DNA from: Paenibacillus sp. MMS20-IR301
Lineage (GTDB): Bacteria; Bacillota; Bacilli; Paenibacillales; Paenibacillaceae
Assembly: GCF_032302195.1 (NCBI RefSeq)
Contig: NZ_CP135275.1
Span: 1,860,001-1,924,000, forward strand
Length of the DNA stretch: 64,000 nucleotides
Direction of reading: 5' to 3'
Shown: positions 1-9,600 of the stretch, in pieces
Position numbering within the stretch: the first letter of the stretch is position 1
How the letters are laid out: each line of letters opens with the position of its first letter
Position numbers and translations under genes: made by a program
The notes under the pieces: model-generated
The model's input: only the letters and a program-made list of their open reading frames with translations
Database searches by the model: none
What the model was told of the DNA's origin: nothing

Positions 1-809
1 CGAAGGCAGCCGCCTGGTCCGCCTCAGCCATGCAGACGGCGATGATCGTCGGACCGTCGCTTGGCGGTGTGCTTGTCGTCTGGGGTACGGCAGCGGCGTA
101 TATCGCTTCCCTGGCAGCCCTTCTGGTATCGACCGTACTGATCTTCTTCGTCAAGACGGTTCACTTCGTGAAGAAGCTGGACGCGGTCAATATGGATACC
201 TTCCTCAGCGGGCTGAAATTCGTGTTTGCCCGCAAAATCATCCTGGGCACCATCTCGCTGGACCTGTTCGCCGTGCTGCTGGGCGGCGCGACAGCCCTGT
301 TGCCGATCTTCGCCGAGGATATCCTGAAGACCGGGTCGCTTGGTCTGGGTCTGCTGCGCTCGGCTCCGGCGGTTGGCGCCATCGTCGTTTCGCTTATTCT
401 GACCCGTTATTCTGTGGAACGGGCCATCGGCAAGACCCTGCTTGCCTCGCTGGTTGTGTTCGCTTTGGCCACGGTGCTGTTCGGTGTCTCCCACAGCTTC
501 TGGCTGTCCCTATTCGCCTTGTTCCTGATCGGCGCATCCGATGTGGTAAGTGTTGTTATCCGTTCGACTCTCGTTCAGGTGAACACGCCGCAGGATATGC
601 AGGGCCGTGTCAACGCGGTCAACTCACTGTTCATCGGCACCTCGAACCAGCTGGGCGAATTCGAGTCGGGCACGATGGCCGGACTTGTCGGAGCGGTACC
701 CGCTACGGTGATCGGCGGTCTCGGCACACTCGCGATCTCTGTCATCTGGTTCTACTGGCTCTTCCCGGTTCTGCGGAATCTGAAGACGTACAGGGCTGAA
801 GAGGTTTAG
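1..809 (+). CDS. MFS transporter, C-terminal part (cut by window start)
   Basis: The frame is open from the first bases of the window and runs to a stop at 807-809, so the true start lies upstream. The visible part is a chain of hydrophobic helices broken by short charged loops, with a cytoplasmic loop (VHFVKKLDAVNMDTF) before the second half. This is typical of the last 7-8 helices of a 12-helix major facilitator. The motif MQGRVNAVNSLFIGTSNQLG and the later FESGTMAGLVG resemble the MFS_3 / EntS-like exporter group. The substrate cannot be read from sequence. It faces a convergent flavodoxin gene 30 bases away, and no clear terminator was seen between them. Confidence 0.8.
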   Translation, partial: KAAAWSASAMQTAMIVGPSLGGVLVVWGTAAAYIASLAALLVSTVLIFFVKTVHFVKKLDAVNMDTFLSGLKFVFARKIILGTISLDLFAVLLGGATALLPIFAEDILKTGSLGLGLLRSAPAVGAIVVSLILTRYSVERAIGKTLLASLVVFALATVLFGVSHSFWLSLFALFLIGASDVVSVVIRSTLVQVNTPQDMQGRVNAVNSLFIGTSNQLGEFESGTMAGLVGAVPATVIGGLGTLAISVIWFYWLFPVLRNLKTYRAEEV

Positions 810-839
810 GATGTAGCAGCTCATCAAGGCTTCAGGATC

Positions 840-1370
840 TTAAACGGGTGCAATAAGCTTTTTTATCTCTTTTATAGCGTTTTCCGAGAGCCGGACTGCA
901 TCCGTATCGCTGATTTTATAAGCCGAGGTATCCTGGCGGGTTGGTGGCGAGTCCAGCGTAATATAATCCTTTATGTGCTGGTCCAGCACAATCGCCGGAC
1001 TGGCTCCAGTCCGTTTCAGCAGCTCTGCCATCAGCTTAGGATTCTCGCCGTCAGCCCCGCCGCTGATTGATAATAAACCATACGCCTGCCGTTTTGATTG
1101 CAGAGCATGTAAATAAGCGCGAACCGGTGAAGCTACATTCCCCATCCATACAGGGGCAACAAACAGGATCAGATCATATTGCTGAAGACTATCCGGATGC
1201 GGATGCACCTTAGGTGTTCTGGAAAAAATCATATCCAGTACAATACTTTTCATTGCAAAAGGCTTTTGAGTGGTGATTCTAATATGAGTGGCTGGTAACT
1301 CACTGGCTAGAGATGCCGCGAACTTATCATTATTACCAGTAAAAGAGTAAGAGACGATTGCGATTTTCAT
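840..1370 (-). CDS. Flavodoxin-family protein / NAD(P)H-dependent oxidoreductase
   Basis: 176 residues. The start MKIAIVSYSFTGNNDKFA has the strand-1 and phosphate-loop layout (SxTGNN) of flavodoxin folds. FVAPVWMGNVASPVRAYL matches the second FMN-contact loop seen in flavodoxin and NADPH-dependent FMN reductase families. It is probably a cytoplasmic FMN protein that carries electrons. It lies 15 bases after the FMN-binding membrane protein and downstream of a TetR gene, so the three look co-regulated and this gene may supply electrons to, or share FMN with, its neighbour. The electron donor and acceptor are unknown. Confidence 0.8.
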   Translation of the reverse strand: MKIAIVSYSFTGNNDKFAASLASELPATHIRITTQKPFAMKSIVLDMIFSRTPKVHPHPDSLQQYDLILFVAPVWMGNVASPVRAYLHALQSKRQAYGLLSISGGADGENPKLMAELLKRTGASPAIVLDQHIKDYITLDSPPTRQDTSAYKISDTDAVRLSENAIKEIKKLIAPV

Positions 1371-1385
1371 TAATATCCTCCTCCG

Positions 1386-1877
1386 TCATTTGGGTTGTGC
1401 CTGTTTCAACGCATTCTCCAAAGCCTTCAGGTGGGCTTTGGAGGTAAGCGTTGCTCCGCTGATTACATCCACTTGTAATGATTGGTTGTCCAGTACCCTT
1501 TGAAATAAGCTGCCTATGGTCATTCCATTGCCCAATTCGGCAGGAACCCCCTTACTGTCCAATGCGCCTTTCAGTATGCGTATCTTGATAATTCTGCCCT
1601 CAGATACGGAGGCTTCAACAATTGCATTCCTGGTACTTCCCCTGGTTCCGGCATATTCTCCGACATAGGTTCCATCCTGTAGATGGGCAAAATCGATCCT
1701 TTCAATTTCCAGCGCCTGAATTTCCCGGCGTTCTTGCGCATCTGCAAGAAAAGCAACTGCCGTTGCCAGCCCGGCTGCTAGCAGAATAATGCCGATAATA
1801 AGCCCTATTCTAAACCTTCTCCTGTTCTTTCTAACTGCTCTCACGAAACTATCCCCCTTCTCTGCACAGCTGCTCAT
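1386..1877 (-). CDS. Membrane-anchored FMN-binding domain protein
   Basis: 163 residues. Residues about 20-45 form one transmembrane segment (FRIGLIIGIILLAAGLATAV) after a basic cytoplasmic start, and the rest should lie outside the membrane. The C-terminal FMN-bind domain runs from about GTYVGEYAG to the end and holds DVISGATLTS, which matches the SGAT flavinylation motif where FMN is linked to Thr by ApbE-type transferases in NqrC/RnfG and related proteins. No ApbE gene is in the window. The gene begins 29 bases downstream of a palindrome matching the one in front of the adjacent tetR gene, so it is probably repressed by that regulator. Likely role: extracytoplasmic electron transfer (inference). 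Confidence 0.85.
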   Translation of the reverse strand: MSSCAEKGDSFVRAVRKNRRRFRIGLIIGIILLAAGLATAVAFLADAQERREIQALEIERIDFAHLQDGTYVGEYAGTRGSTRNAIVEASVSEGRIIKIRILKGALDSKGVPAELGNGMTIGSLFQRVLDNQSLQVDVISGATLTSKAHLKALENALKQAQPK

Positions 1878-1905
1878 TTAAAGATATGTTTTACCTTCCA
1901 TTGTG

Positions 1906-1933
1906 ATGAATGAATAATATTATATTCGTTCAT
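1906..1933. promoter_or_regulatory. Candidate TetR operator in front of the FMN-binding gene
   Basis: Inverted repeat ATGAATGAA - 10 bases - TTCGTTCAT with one mismatch. The half sites and the 10-base spacing equal those of the stronger palindrome at 2572-2605 in front of tetR. It lies 29 bases upstream of the minus-strand start at 1877. Confidence 0.7.
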
Positions 1934-1966
1934 TTTCTTTCAAAAAAATGCTGCTCCATTTGATCC

Positions 1967-2545
1967 CTAGGAGCAGTCCATCAAGCTTGCCATAATAAGC
2001 TCCGTCATTAGATGCAGCAGCTCGGGGAAATAATCAATCCCGATTTCCTCTTTATGTGTATCCACATTTATGATTGCCGCGAAAACCATCATAATCATCT
2101 TACTGTCAATATCTGTCCGCATTTTCCCTTGCTTCTGCCACAGTGAAATGAGCTCCAGAAAATTGTCATAAAGGAAATCCACACTTTCAACACCGTTTTC
2201 TTCACGAAACATTTGTTCCAGCTTTTCAAATACATTTCTGTTGTACCATTCACGCAAAATGGGGTTATTCTTCGTTCCATTTACATTTAATTCAAGCATC
2301 TGGCCGATTACATCCATTGGACTCTGTTCCAGATCCAGTGACTGAAAGCATGCCTGCTTGAGCTTGGCATTTTCATCCAGGAAAATTTCCATAAAGAGCT
2401 TTTCTTTGGATGGATAATAGTTGTAAAAAGTCCCTACGGCCATCCCGGCTTTTTTTGTGATTTCTGAGATATTGGTATCCTTAAAACCCTTTGTGCTGAA
2501 TATTTCCTTGGCACATGTATAAATGATTACCTTCTTGTCTTCCAA
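1967..2545 (-). CDS. TetR family transcriptional regulator
   Basis: 192 residues. The N-terminal DNA-binding helix-turn-helix is classic: ISEITKKAGMAVGTFYNYYP followed by SKEKLFMEIF. The C-terminal ligand and dimer domain is helical and not diagnostic. It is transcribed in the same direction as the FMN-binding and flavodoxin genes, 89 bases upstream of the former. A perfect 12-base-arm palindrome precedes its own start and a near copy precedes the FMN-binding gene, so autoregulation plus repression of the flavin genes is the simplest reading. The inducer is unknown. Confidence 0.92.
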   Translation of the reverse strand: MEDKKVIIYTCAKEIFSTKGFKDTNISEITKKAGMAVGTFYNYYPSKEKLFMEIFLDENAKLKQACFQSLDLEQSPMDVIGQMLELNVNGTKNNPILREWYNRNVFEKLEQMFREENGVESVDFLYDNFLELISLWQKQGKMRTDIDSKMIMMVFAAIINVDTHKEEIGIDYFPELLHLMTELIMASLMDCS

Positions 2546-2571
2546 TTGTCAGCCTCCACTTTAAACACAGG

Positions 2572-2605
2572 AATATGAATGAAAATAAATATGTTCATTC
2601 ATATT
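2572..2605. promoter_or_regulatory. Perfect palindromic operator upstream of tetR
   Basis: Arms AATATGAATGAA (2572-2583) and TTCATTCATATT (2594-2605) are exact reverse complements separated by 10 bases. The inner half sites TGAATGAA / TTCATTCA recur, with one change, at 1906-1933. The site starts 27 bases upstream of the tetR start codon, so it probably overlaps the promoter or transcript start. Confidence 0.8.
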
Positions 2606-2643
2606 ATGGCTGTTACAAATTGTTTTGTCAATAAATAGTAATG

Positions 2644-2989
2644 CTATACAGCTTGAACTGGAAAGCTATATGTTGATTTAGGATACAAGAATGCCCAAGG
2701 AGCTTCTTGCTGAACGGCCGGAATTCATTCTGTTGTATTCAGGGTGGAGCTGGTTATAGAGGGCCAATGCCAGCTGTCTGGTTCAAATCCAATCCCAAGC
2801 TGACCCAAACGTCTCTCATGTCCGTAACGCTAAGCTAGTCCCTTGAACAACCGTTGCGTGGCTGGCTGCTTTTCTTAAATGGAGGGCACACTCACCCCAT
2901 TTACCTGCGAGTGCCAGCTCATTGTACATGATTTTCCGCTTAAAGATGAGACTCTCTTTTTCAAAAGTTTTTTAGTTCTATCTATATAT
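2644..2989. repeat. Dispersed repeat with terminal inverted repeats, copy 1 (MITE-like)
   Basis: About 346 bases with no credible gene, filling most of the 2546-3062 gap. The left end (CTATACAGCTTGAACT) is nearly the reverse complement of the right end (AGTTCTATCTATATA). A second copy lies at 54753-54997. The copies agree closely from the left end to about base 2725 (including CAAGAATGCCCAAGGAGCTT), again at 2809-2857 (including CTCTCATGTCCGTAACGCTA), and at the right end (AAAGTTTTTTAGTTC). They differ in the middle, and this copy is about 100 bases longer. No transposase is present. It may be a miniature inverted-repeat element, a deleted insertion sequence, or a mobile structured RNA. Confidence 0.65.
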
Positions 2990-2996
2990 ATCAAAA

Positions 2997-3034
2997 AAGT
3001 CCCGGATGATCTGAATTAGCATCAACCGGGACTT
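2997..3034 (-). terminator. Rho-independent terminator of the cellulose-transport operon
   Basis: Stem AAGTCCCGG (2997-3005) pairs with CCGGGACTT (3026-3034). On the minus strand it is followed by a run of T. It lies 28 bases after the stop of the solute-binding protein gene at 3063. Confidence 0.85.
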
Positions 3035-3062
3035 GTGATTAGCATACTAATCTATGATCCGA

Positions 3063-4598
3063 TTACTTCTTACTGGCAAGGAATTCATCCAGCTGTCTCT
3101 GCTTCTCGGCAATGACTTTATCAAGTCCTGCCGATTTCTGGGCCGCAATATACTTAGGCAGCATTTCATCCAGATCGACCGAACCTGTCTCAAGTGCTTT
3201 CTGATATTCTCTTAAGACGTTGGCCAGCGCCCCGACTTCCGACTTGACCGGTTCGCTGTCAAAGGTGAAGCCGAGTGCCGGTGAGGATTTGGCGCCTTCG
3301 TTGAATTTCTTGAACTGCTCCCATTTATCCGGTGCCTCTGTGTTCCAGACATAGTTCAGGAATTGGTTACCCAGCTCCCAGGCAACCCCAGGTGCGTACT
3401 GGCCGGATTTGTCCGTCTGTGTCATGACATTGCCGGCAAGCGTGAAGTGTGTGCCTTCAATCCCGAAGTTCAGCAGATTGACAATTTCCTGATCGGTATG
3501 CAGCAAGTTAATCAGCATCATGGCACGTTCCGGGTTCTTGGATGTTGAAGAGACGGCCAGCATGGCACCCGTGGTCTCCGAGGTTGCGACAGTTTTGCCT
3601 GTCAATGTAATCTGGGCAAGCTTGCCGTCAAGCGCTGTGGCCGAGGCGATTTCCTCTGCCTTCCCCGGCTTGAGCGGTTCTACCGTAGAGAATACATTGC
3701 CCGTTTTGTAAGCATCAAGCGATGAAGTCTGGGAAGTAGCCGCATCTTTGTTGACATAACCCTTCAGGAAGTAATCACGGGTTACTTTCAGTGCATTTAA
3801 ATATTGTGGGAAATCCTCTGCAGGTTTGACTACCGCATCTGCCCCATTCTTGTCGATCGCCCCCGGGATGGTTGTATCACCCAGGAAATCCAGCTCCACA
3901 AAGGAGTGGGCAGCGAACGTACCGCCGGTCGTGTATAGCGGATACATGTTTGGCTTCTTCTCTTTGACGATTTTATAGACTGCTTCGAGGTCCTCAATCT
4001 TCTTTACCTGGCTCATATCGATACCGAGCTCATCGGCAATATCCTTCCGGTATACGATACCTCCAGACGAAGCGAGCTCTTTATTGGTTGGAACGCCATA
4101 ATTCTTGCCGTTAATCTTAGAACCGTTCAGGAAGGCAGGGTCTAAGCTGTCCTTGATGCCCTGGCCATATTCATCCAGCAATGGCCCAAGATCGAGATAA
4201 GCGCCTTTAGCTACATTCTTCGCATAGCCGTTCCATGAAGCGGTAAACAGAACATCCACCGGCTCACGGGAAGCGATCATCAGGTTGATTTTATCATCCC
4301 ATGCTCCCCAGTCGATAGGGGCGAGATCGATCGTTGCGTTGATTTTCTCTGTCAGCAGCTTGTTCAGCGCTTCTTCGACGATGGCTTCATCCGCCTGCGG
4401 TGCGCCTTCGTAGACGAGCTTTAGCTTATAAGGCTCCAGCTTCGGTGTATCGGACGAGGCGTTGTCTGTGGCCGGACTTGCGGTGGAAGCAGGTTCTGCT
4501 GTGCCGGAATCATTGGAATTTCCGCAAGCTGTAGCAGCGAGTGACGAGACAATTAACACTGTTAGCAGAAGTGCAGCCTTACTTTTGTTGTGTTTCAT
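3063..4598 (-). CDS. Sugar ABC transporter solute-binding lipoprotein
   Basis: 511 residues. A lipoprotein signal peptide ends in the lipobox LAATAC, with Cys about residue 25, followed by a Ser/Thr/Ala-rich linker. The body has the bilobed family-1 solute-binding layout (LKLVYEGAPQADEAIVEEAL early, VDVLFTASWNGYAKNVAKGAYLDL) common to LplA/YtcQ-type oligosaccharide binders, and the mature length fits. It is the last gene after two permease genes and the GH9 cellulase, so a cello-oligosaccharide or other beta-glucan fragment is the likely ligand (inference). As usual for this transporter class in Bacillales, no ATPase gene is nearby; a shared MsmX-type ATPase elsewhere is expected. Confidence 0.88.
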   Translation of the reverse strand: MKHNKSKAALLLTVLIVSSLAATACGNSNDSGTAEPASTASPATDNASSDTPKLEPYKLKLVYEGAPQADEAIVEEALNKLLTEKINATIDLAPIDWGAWDDKINLMIASREPVDVLFTASWNGYAKNVAKGAYLDLGPLLDEYGQGIKDSLDPAFLNGSKINGKNYGVPTNKELASSGGIVYRKDIADELGIDMSQVKKIEDLEAVYKIVKEKKPNMYPLYTTGGTFAAHSFVELDFLGDTTIPGAIDKNGADAVVKPAEDFPQYLNALKVTRDYFLKGYVNKDAATSQTSSLDAYKTGNVFSTVEPLKPGKAEEIASATALDGKLAQITLTGKTVATSETTGAMLAVSSTSKNPERAMMLINLLHTDQEIVNLLNFGIEGTHFTLAGNVMTQTDKSGQYAPGVAWELGNQFLNYVWNTEAPDKWEQFKKFNEGAKSSPALGFTFDSEPVKSEVGALANVLREYQKALETGSVDLDEMLPKYIAAQKSAGLDKVIAEKQRQLDEFLASKK

Positions 4599-4654
4599 TT
4601 ACAAGTAATCCCCCCATGAATAAGATTAATATTTGGTTGCCGGCCGCCTCGGCG

Positions 4655-5590
4655 TCAGCCTTTGACAGAACCGACAGTCAAACCTCTGATGAAGTACTTC
4701 TGAAAGAACGGGTACGCAAACACGATTGGCCCGACACCTACCACCACCATTGCCATCCGGACAGTCTCACTCGGAAAGTTAATCATTCCCCCGGCCCGGG
4801 TAATCTCTGCCATTGCATTCGGGTTGCTGGACAGATACTGAATATTGACCATCATCTTGTACATGAAGTACTGCACCGATATGTTGTGGTTGTCGGTGAT
4901 AAACACCAGACTCAGGAACCAGTCGTTCCAATAGGTCAGGGTCTGGAACAATGCGACTGTCGCCAGAACCGGAAGGGACAGCGGAAGTACGATCCGGATG
5001 AAGATCCGCAGCTCTCCGGCACCGTCAATTTTGGCGGATTCCAGCACAGCTTCCGGAACGGTCTCCTTGAAGAAGGTACGCATGATCAGCACCCAGAATG
5101 CAGACATAATCAGCGGCATAATAAGTGACCACAGCGTATCCTTCAAGTCCAGCATCTGCACGTAGACCAGATACCAGGGAACCAGACCGCCGGAGATCAG
5201 CATCGTCAGAAAAACAAAGAAGGTGAAGAACTTGGCCTGCGGGAAGTTATTCCGCGAAATGGGATAAGCGTATAATGCGATTGCCATGACACTGAGGAGC
5301 GTACCAACCACCGTTACAGTGATAGATATCCCATAGGAATGAACGATCTGGTCAATATCTTTTATCAGGAACCGGTACGCCGCCAGATTGAAGTTTTCCG
5401 GGAGGAAACGGTACCCGTGTGTCATTACCGACTGCTCATCGGAGAGCGAGACGGAAATAATCAGCAGCAGCGGCACGATGCAGAGCGCTGAATAGATTAC
5501 GAAGAAAATATTAATCAGGAGCGATGCTGTCCCGGACAGCTGATTCTTGGAATTGGTACTGGTCATAAATTCACTTTTAGTATTGGCCAT
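4655..5590 (-). CDS. Carbohydrate ABC transporter permease (LplC/YtcP type)
   Basis: 311 residues with about six transmembrane segments, beginning with ASLLINIFFVIYSALCIVPL. The EAA loop that contacts the ATPase is visible as EAVLESAKIDGAGELRIFIR-IVLPLSLPVLA. The C terminus FFQKYFIRGLTVGSVKG is the usual ending of LplC/YtcP permeases. It starts 13 bases after the stop of the LplB-type permease and precedes the solute-binding gene, forming one transport unit in the plasma membrane. Confidence 0.92.
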   Translation of the reverse strand: MANTKSEFMTSTNSKNQLSGTASLLINIFFVIYSALCIVPLLLIISVSLSDEQSVMTHGYRFLPENFNLAAYRFLIKDIDQIVHSYGISITVTVVGTLLSVMAIALYAYPISRNNFPQAKFFTFFVFLTMLISGGLVPWYLVYVQMLDLKDTLWSLIMPLIMSAFWVLIMRTFFKETVPEAVLESAKIDGAGELRIFIRIVLPLSLPVLATVALFQTLTYWNDWFLSLVFITDNHNISVQYFMYKMMVNIQYLSSNPNAMAEITRAGGMINFPSETVRMAMVVVGVGPIVFAYPFFQKYFIRGLTVGSVKG

Positions 5591-5603
5591 AGGAAATCCT
5601 CTC

Positions 5604-6563
5604 TTAGAACAGCGCGTTCTCGGGATTGATGCGGCGGACGACCCAGTTGGACAGGAAGACGAGCATGAAACCGACGACCGACTGGAACAGGCCTGCCGCT
5701 GACGAAAGTCCGATATCCCCGACCGTCAGGAAGGTGCGGTAGACATAGGTATCGATAACATTCGTCACAGGGAATAGGGCTCCCGATTCACGCGGTACCT
5801 GAAAGAAGAGGCCGAAATCAGCATTGAAGATCTTACCGATCTGCAATAGCGTCATAATCGTAATAACCGGCAGAATTAACGGAATCGTGATCTTTTTCAT
5901 CTGCTGCCATTTGTTCGCTCCGTCGATAGTTGCCGCTTCATAGAACTCTTCATCGATGCCGATAATAGCCGCCATATATACAACTGTGTAGTAGCCCATG
6001 TTCTTCCATGTATTAATGATCGGCAGAATGACCGGCCACACTTCCTTCGTGAAATACCAGCGCACTGGCTCAAGCCCCATCGCCGGCAGCAGCGTACCAT
6101 TGAAGTAGCCGCGCTCATCGCTCATGAATCCGTAGACCAGATAAGAGATCACGATCATCGAGAGAAAATACGGCAGGAACATTATTGTCTGATGCAGCTT
6201 CGAGAGGAAACGGTTCTTCATCTCGTTAAGCATCAGCGCAAAGGCCAGCGGAAGCCCCAGGTTCAATACAATGAACAGGGAATTATAGAGCAGTGTATTA
6301 CGGATGATGATATATGAATCTTTGGAAGCAAACAGATATTCGAAGTTCTTCAGTCCCGCCCAGGGACTTCCCAGAATTCCGTCCTGATAATTGATTGTCT
6401 TGAATGCAATTACGATCCCGAACATAGGGATATAGTTATTAATCAGAAGCAGAATAATTCCCGGCAGCATCATCACATAAAACATCCAGTACGTCCGGAG
6501 ATTTCTCGTGACGGATAATTTGCGTCCCGTCCGTACGGACTTCTGGTTCACTGGAAGCGGCAT
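5604..6563 (-). CDS. Carbohydrate ABC transporter permease (LplB type)
   Basis: 319 residues from the ATG at 6563. A longer open frame to 6650 exists, but its first residues (MELCPPLFLKP) do not look like a permease start, and a GGGGGG run near 6605 leaves the true start uncertain. Six or so membrane spans begin with TYWMFYVMMLPGIILLLINN. The EAA loop reads EEFYEAATIDGANKWQQMKK-ITIPLILPVI, and the C terminus RRINPENALF is characteristic of LplB/YtcP partners. It follows the GH9 gene by about 118 bases and is read in the same direction, linking secreted cellulase to import of its products. Confidence 0.88.
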   Translation of the reverse strand: MPLPVNQKSVRTGRKLSVTRNLRTYWMFYVMMLPGIILLLINNYIPMFGIVIAFKTINYQDGILGSPWAGLKNFEYLFASKDSYIIIRNTLLYNSLFIVLNLGLPLAFALMLNEMKNRFLSKLHQTIMFLPYFLSMIVISYLVYGFMSDERGYFNGTLLPAMGLEPVRWYFTKEVWPVILPIINTWKNMGYYTVVYMAAIIGIDEEFYEAATIDGANKWQQMKKITIPLILPVITIMTLLQIGKIFNADFGLFFQVPRESGALFPVTNVIDTYVYRTFLTVGDIGLSSAAGLFQSVVGFMLVFLSNWVVRRINPENALF

Positions 6564-6681
6564 AGCTTTCAATAGAGTTGTTTCATTCCTTTCAATGCTC
6601 CCCCCTATCCCGCCGTGAGGCTTCAGGAATAGAGGGGGGCACAGTTCCATTATTTTACGGATATAATGTTCAAGCTATTGT

Positions 6682-9600
6682 TTAAGGTTCAATTCCCCAC
6701 TGAAGTGTGCCTGCGATATAAGCGGTTGTTTTGCTCCAGTCCGCATAGGAGGTTCCTGCCGGGACGAAGGAATAATCATCGGCCTGCGAGTAGTTAGACC
6801 AGTCATTTTTGCTGATGCGGATCTGGATTTCAATGCTTGCACCTGCAGCCAGACTTCCGGCTCCACTGGTAAATCCCAGCTCGAATAGGGTGTCGGCTCC
6901 GCTCACCGGAGCGGCTGGCTTAATGAAGGTGCCTGTCACGTTAGCGCTGCCGACAGTTGACCAGTCACACCAGTAGCTCTGATCCTTCTCCCCGTCAATG
7001 CTGTAGTAATAATGCAGCTTCACGTCAGCCAGGTTAATCGCCGAAGTTCCGGTATTCACCAGCTTGATCCGCGGACTCAGTGTATTCCCTGTTGCCGTGG
7101 AGTTATACTGCTGAACCTTGATGGACCCGGTTCCGCCTGAGGTTGTATTCACCACAGTAACTGTAAGAGCAGCACTTGCCCCTGCACTGAAGTTGAACGT
7201 TAATGTAGTTGTTCCGACCGGCTGGGCTGCCAGATAAGCTTTCTGGAGGGTCACTGCTGCCCCTGAAATAGTGTAATCTGTGCCTTGCACCAGGGACACT
7301 GAGCCGTTCTTAATGCCGGTGAGCGTATTGCCGTTCAGTGTCAGGGCTACAGGAATGTCAGCCTGGCTGGCGGTTTTCTTGTCAAAGCTGGCGGTTACCG
7401 GACTGATTGCCGAATTGGCAACTGAAGAGTCTGTCACTATAACGGACAGCTGTGCTGACGCTCCGGCACTAAACTCAAAGGTGAGATGGACCGTCCCTGT
7501 CTGCTGCCCGGCAAGATAACCTTTAAGCAGCGTGACTGTGTTATTGGAAACCGTATAATCCGTTCCCTCAATCAAAGACGCTGTGCCGTTCCTGATTCCG
7601 GTAAGCGTATTGCCGTTCAGCGTCAGGTTTACCGGAATATCGGACTGATTAGCCGGTTTCTTATCAAACGCGGCTGTAACGGGACTGATGGATGAGTTGC
7701 TGGTGGTGCTGGTTCCTGTTGCATAAGCAGCTACGAATACGAGCCCTGAATTCCAGTACACGGTATGCTCATTCGTTGTCCATTCCTGGAAGTTGTCGGT
7801 ATAGTTCTTGCCGGCGAACCGGGAGATCTGGTTCCCTACAGTGATATCATTGGAGTATCTGTTGGGTCCACCAACCAGATAACCCTTAGGCACTCCAGGC
7901 AGATTATCTGTGCGGAACATGATGCTGAACGGATACTTCACACTGTTGTCGCCATACCCTGAGACGAAGGATACACCTACCGGGTTCTGGCCGAGAATCC
8001 AGTCCAGCTGGCTGTAAGTAACCTCATCAATGACTGCGCGGTTGCTCTCGAAGGTTCCCAGCAGCTTCGTGCCGATAATCATTTCCATCGGAGTGTCCGC
8101 CACCTGCATGGTGATCCCCCAGTAGTAGTTACCGTCTTTAATCACGCTTTTCCAGGCGCTGTCGTTGTATCTGCTTACTTTGTCATTGAACCATTGCTGG
8201 AATTTGTCGGTATACCAGCTGACAACGGCGGAATCCGGAGCAGCAGCTTTCAGATAGCTGAAGAAGCCTGTGTTCCAGGTGTTCGCCCAGCCGCTGGCGA
8301 AATCCAGCGCATCCTCGAAGAAGATGGCCATATCCGCATAATGGGCCAGGAAATAATTATTGTACTCAGCTGCACCTGTTGAACGGTACAGGGAGCCTGC
8401 CGCCCACAGACGGTTCGAAGCATCATCTGTTACATCGTAAGGCCATCTGCCTGTGTTAGGTGTACGGATATTCTCCGGATGCGCCTCCAGATATCCCCAT
8501 GCCGCTTCAGCTGCATCCAGGCAGCTCTGTGCAAATGCCGGATCGATATTCTGATAGATCAGGTAAGCATGTGCAAGCACACCGGCTGCTGTAGCCGTAT
8601 CGGCGGTTGTCTTAATCCCTGTCCGGGAGCTAACCGTATCCTTATCAATAATCTGTCTGTCAACCATATTGTCATCATCCTGGAAGGTTACACGCGCATA
8701 GAAGCCTCCCGTAGCCTCATCCTGCATCTTGAGCATCCATTCCAGTTCCCAGCGTGATTCGTCCAGAATATCCGGAATACCGTTCCCGCTCTCCGGAATA
8801 TTGAACTGGCTGTCAGTGAATTTCTCCGGCATAAGTTCATAGGCCCAGAAGAGATCGGATAAGGCTTTGGCGCCGGCATTGACGTACTTGCCTTTATCGC
8901 CTGCATCATACCAGCCTTTGGATACATCTTTGCGGATTGAAGGGTTGGACATTAACGGCACTGAGGTATCCGGGGTGAAATCGGTTCTTTGATAATTCTG
9001 GGTGTACGGGCTGGTAATATTGATCCCGGTTCTCTGGTAATAGAAATACCGCGTTACGTCATTCAGAAAAGGTTCATACAGGCTGCCGGCATCCCCGATC
9101 GTGAATTTGGGTGAATTCTGCAGACCCTGCACTGCAACATAGTATTGTCCCGGAGCGGTTAAGCCGGTAAAATCGGCGGTGAAGATCCGCTCCCCGCTGT
9201 CGATGGCATCATAATTGCTGGTGAGCACAAGCGCTCCGGTGAAAGCAGCGGTATTCGTTGCCGTGTTAATGACCTTGAACGGGGTACCCGCATCAGCAGT
9301 GAGAACATCCTCAAAGCCGGTGACGAGCGCCTGCTTCACCCCGTCTGCGGGATAACCCAGCTGATTAACCTTGATAGGTGCGTACTCCTTCTCCTTATCC
9401 GGAGAGGTAACCCTGATGTCATTAAGCCAGACCTTTAGCGGCTGAAAGCCGTTATTCTTAAGAGATAAGGCATCGATGGAGGAAATGTTGATGCCTTGCG
9501 AGACCTGCATCAAATCCTTCAGCGGGATCTTCACATGCTTCCAGGCTGTAGTGATGCTGGTATAGCTGTTAATGTTGACGGTTGTAGTGATTTCATTGCC

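Noticed and set aside
2690..2760. Short ORFs in the dispersed repeat (starting ATGCCCAAGGAG) as a transposase fragment or peptide
   Set aside because: The frames differ between the copies after about 12 codons and lack a ribosome site, so coding is unlikely.
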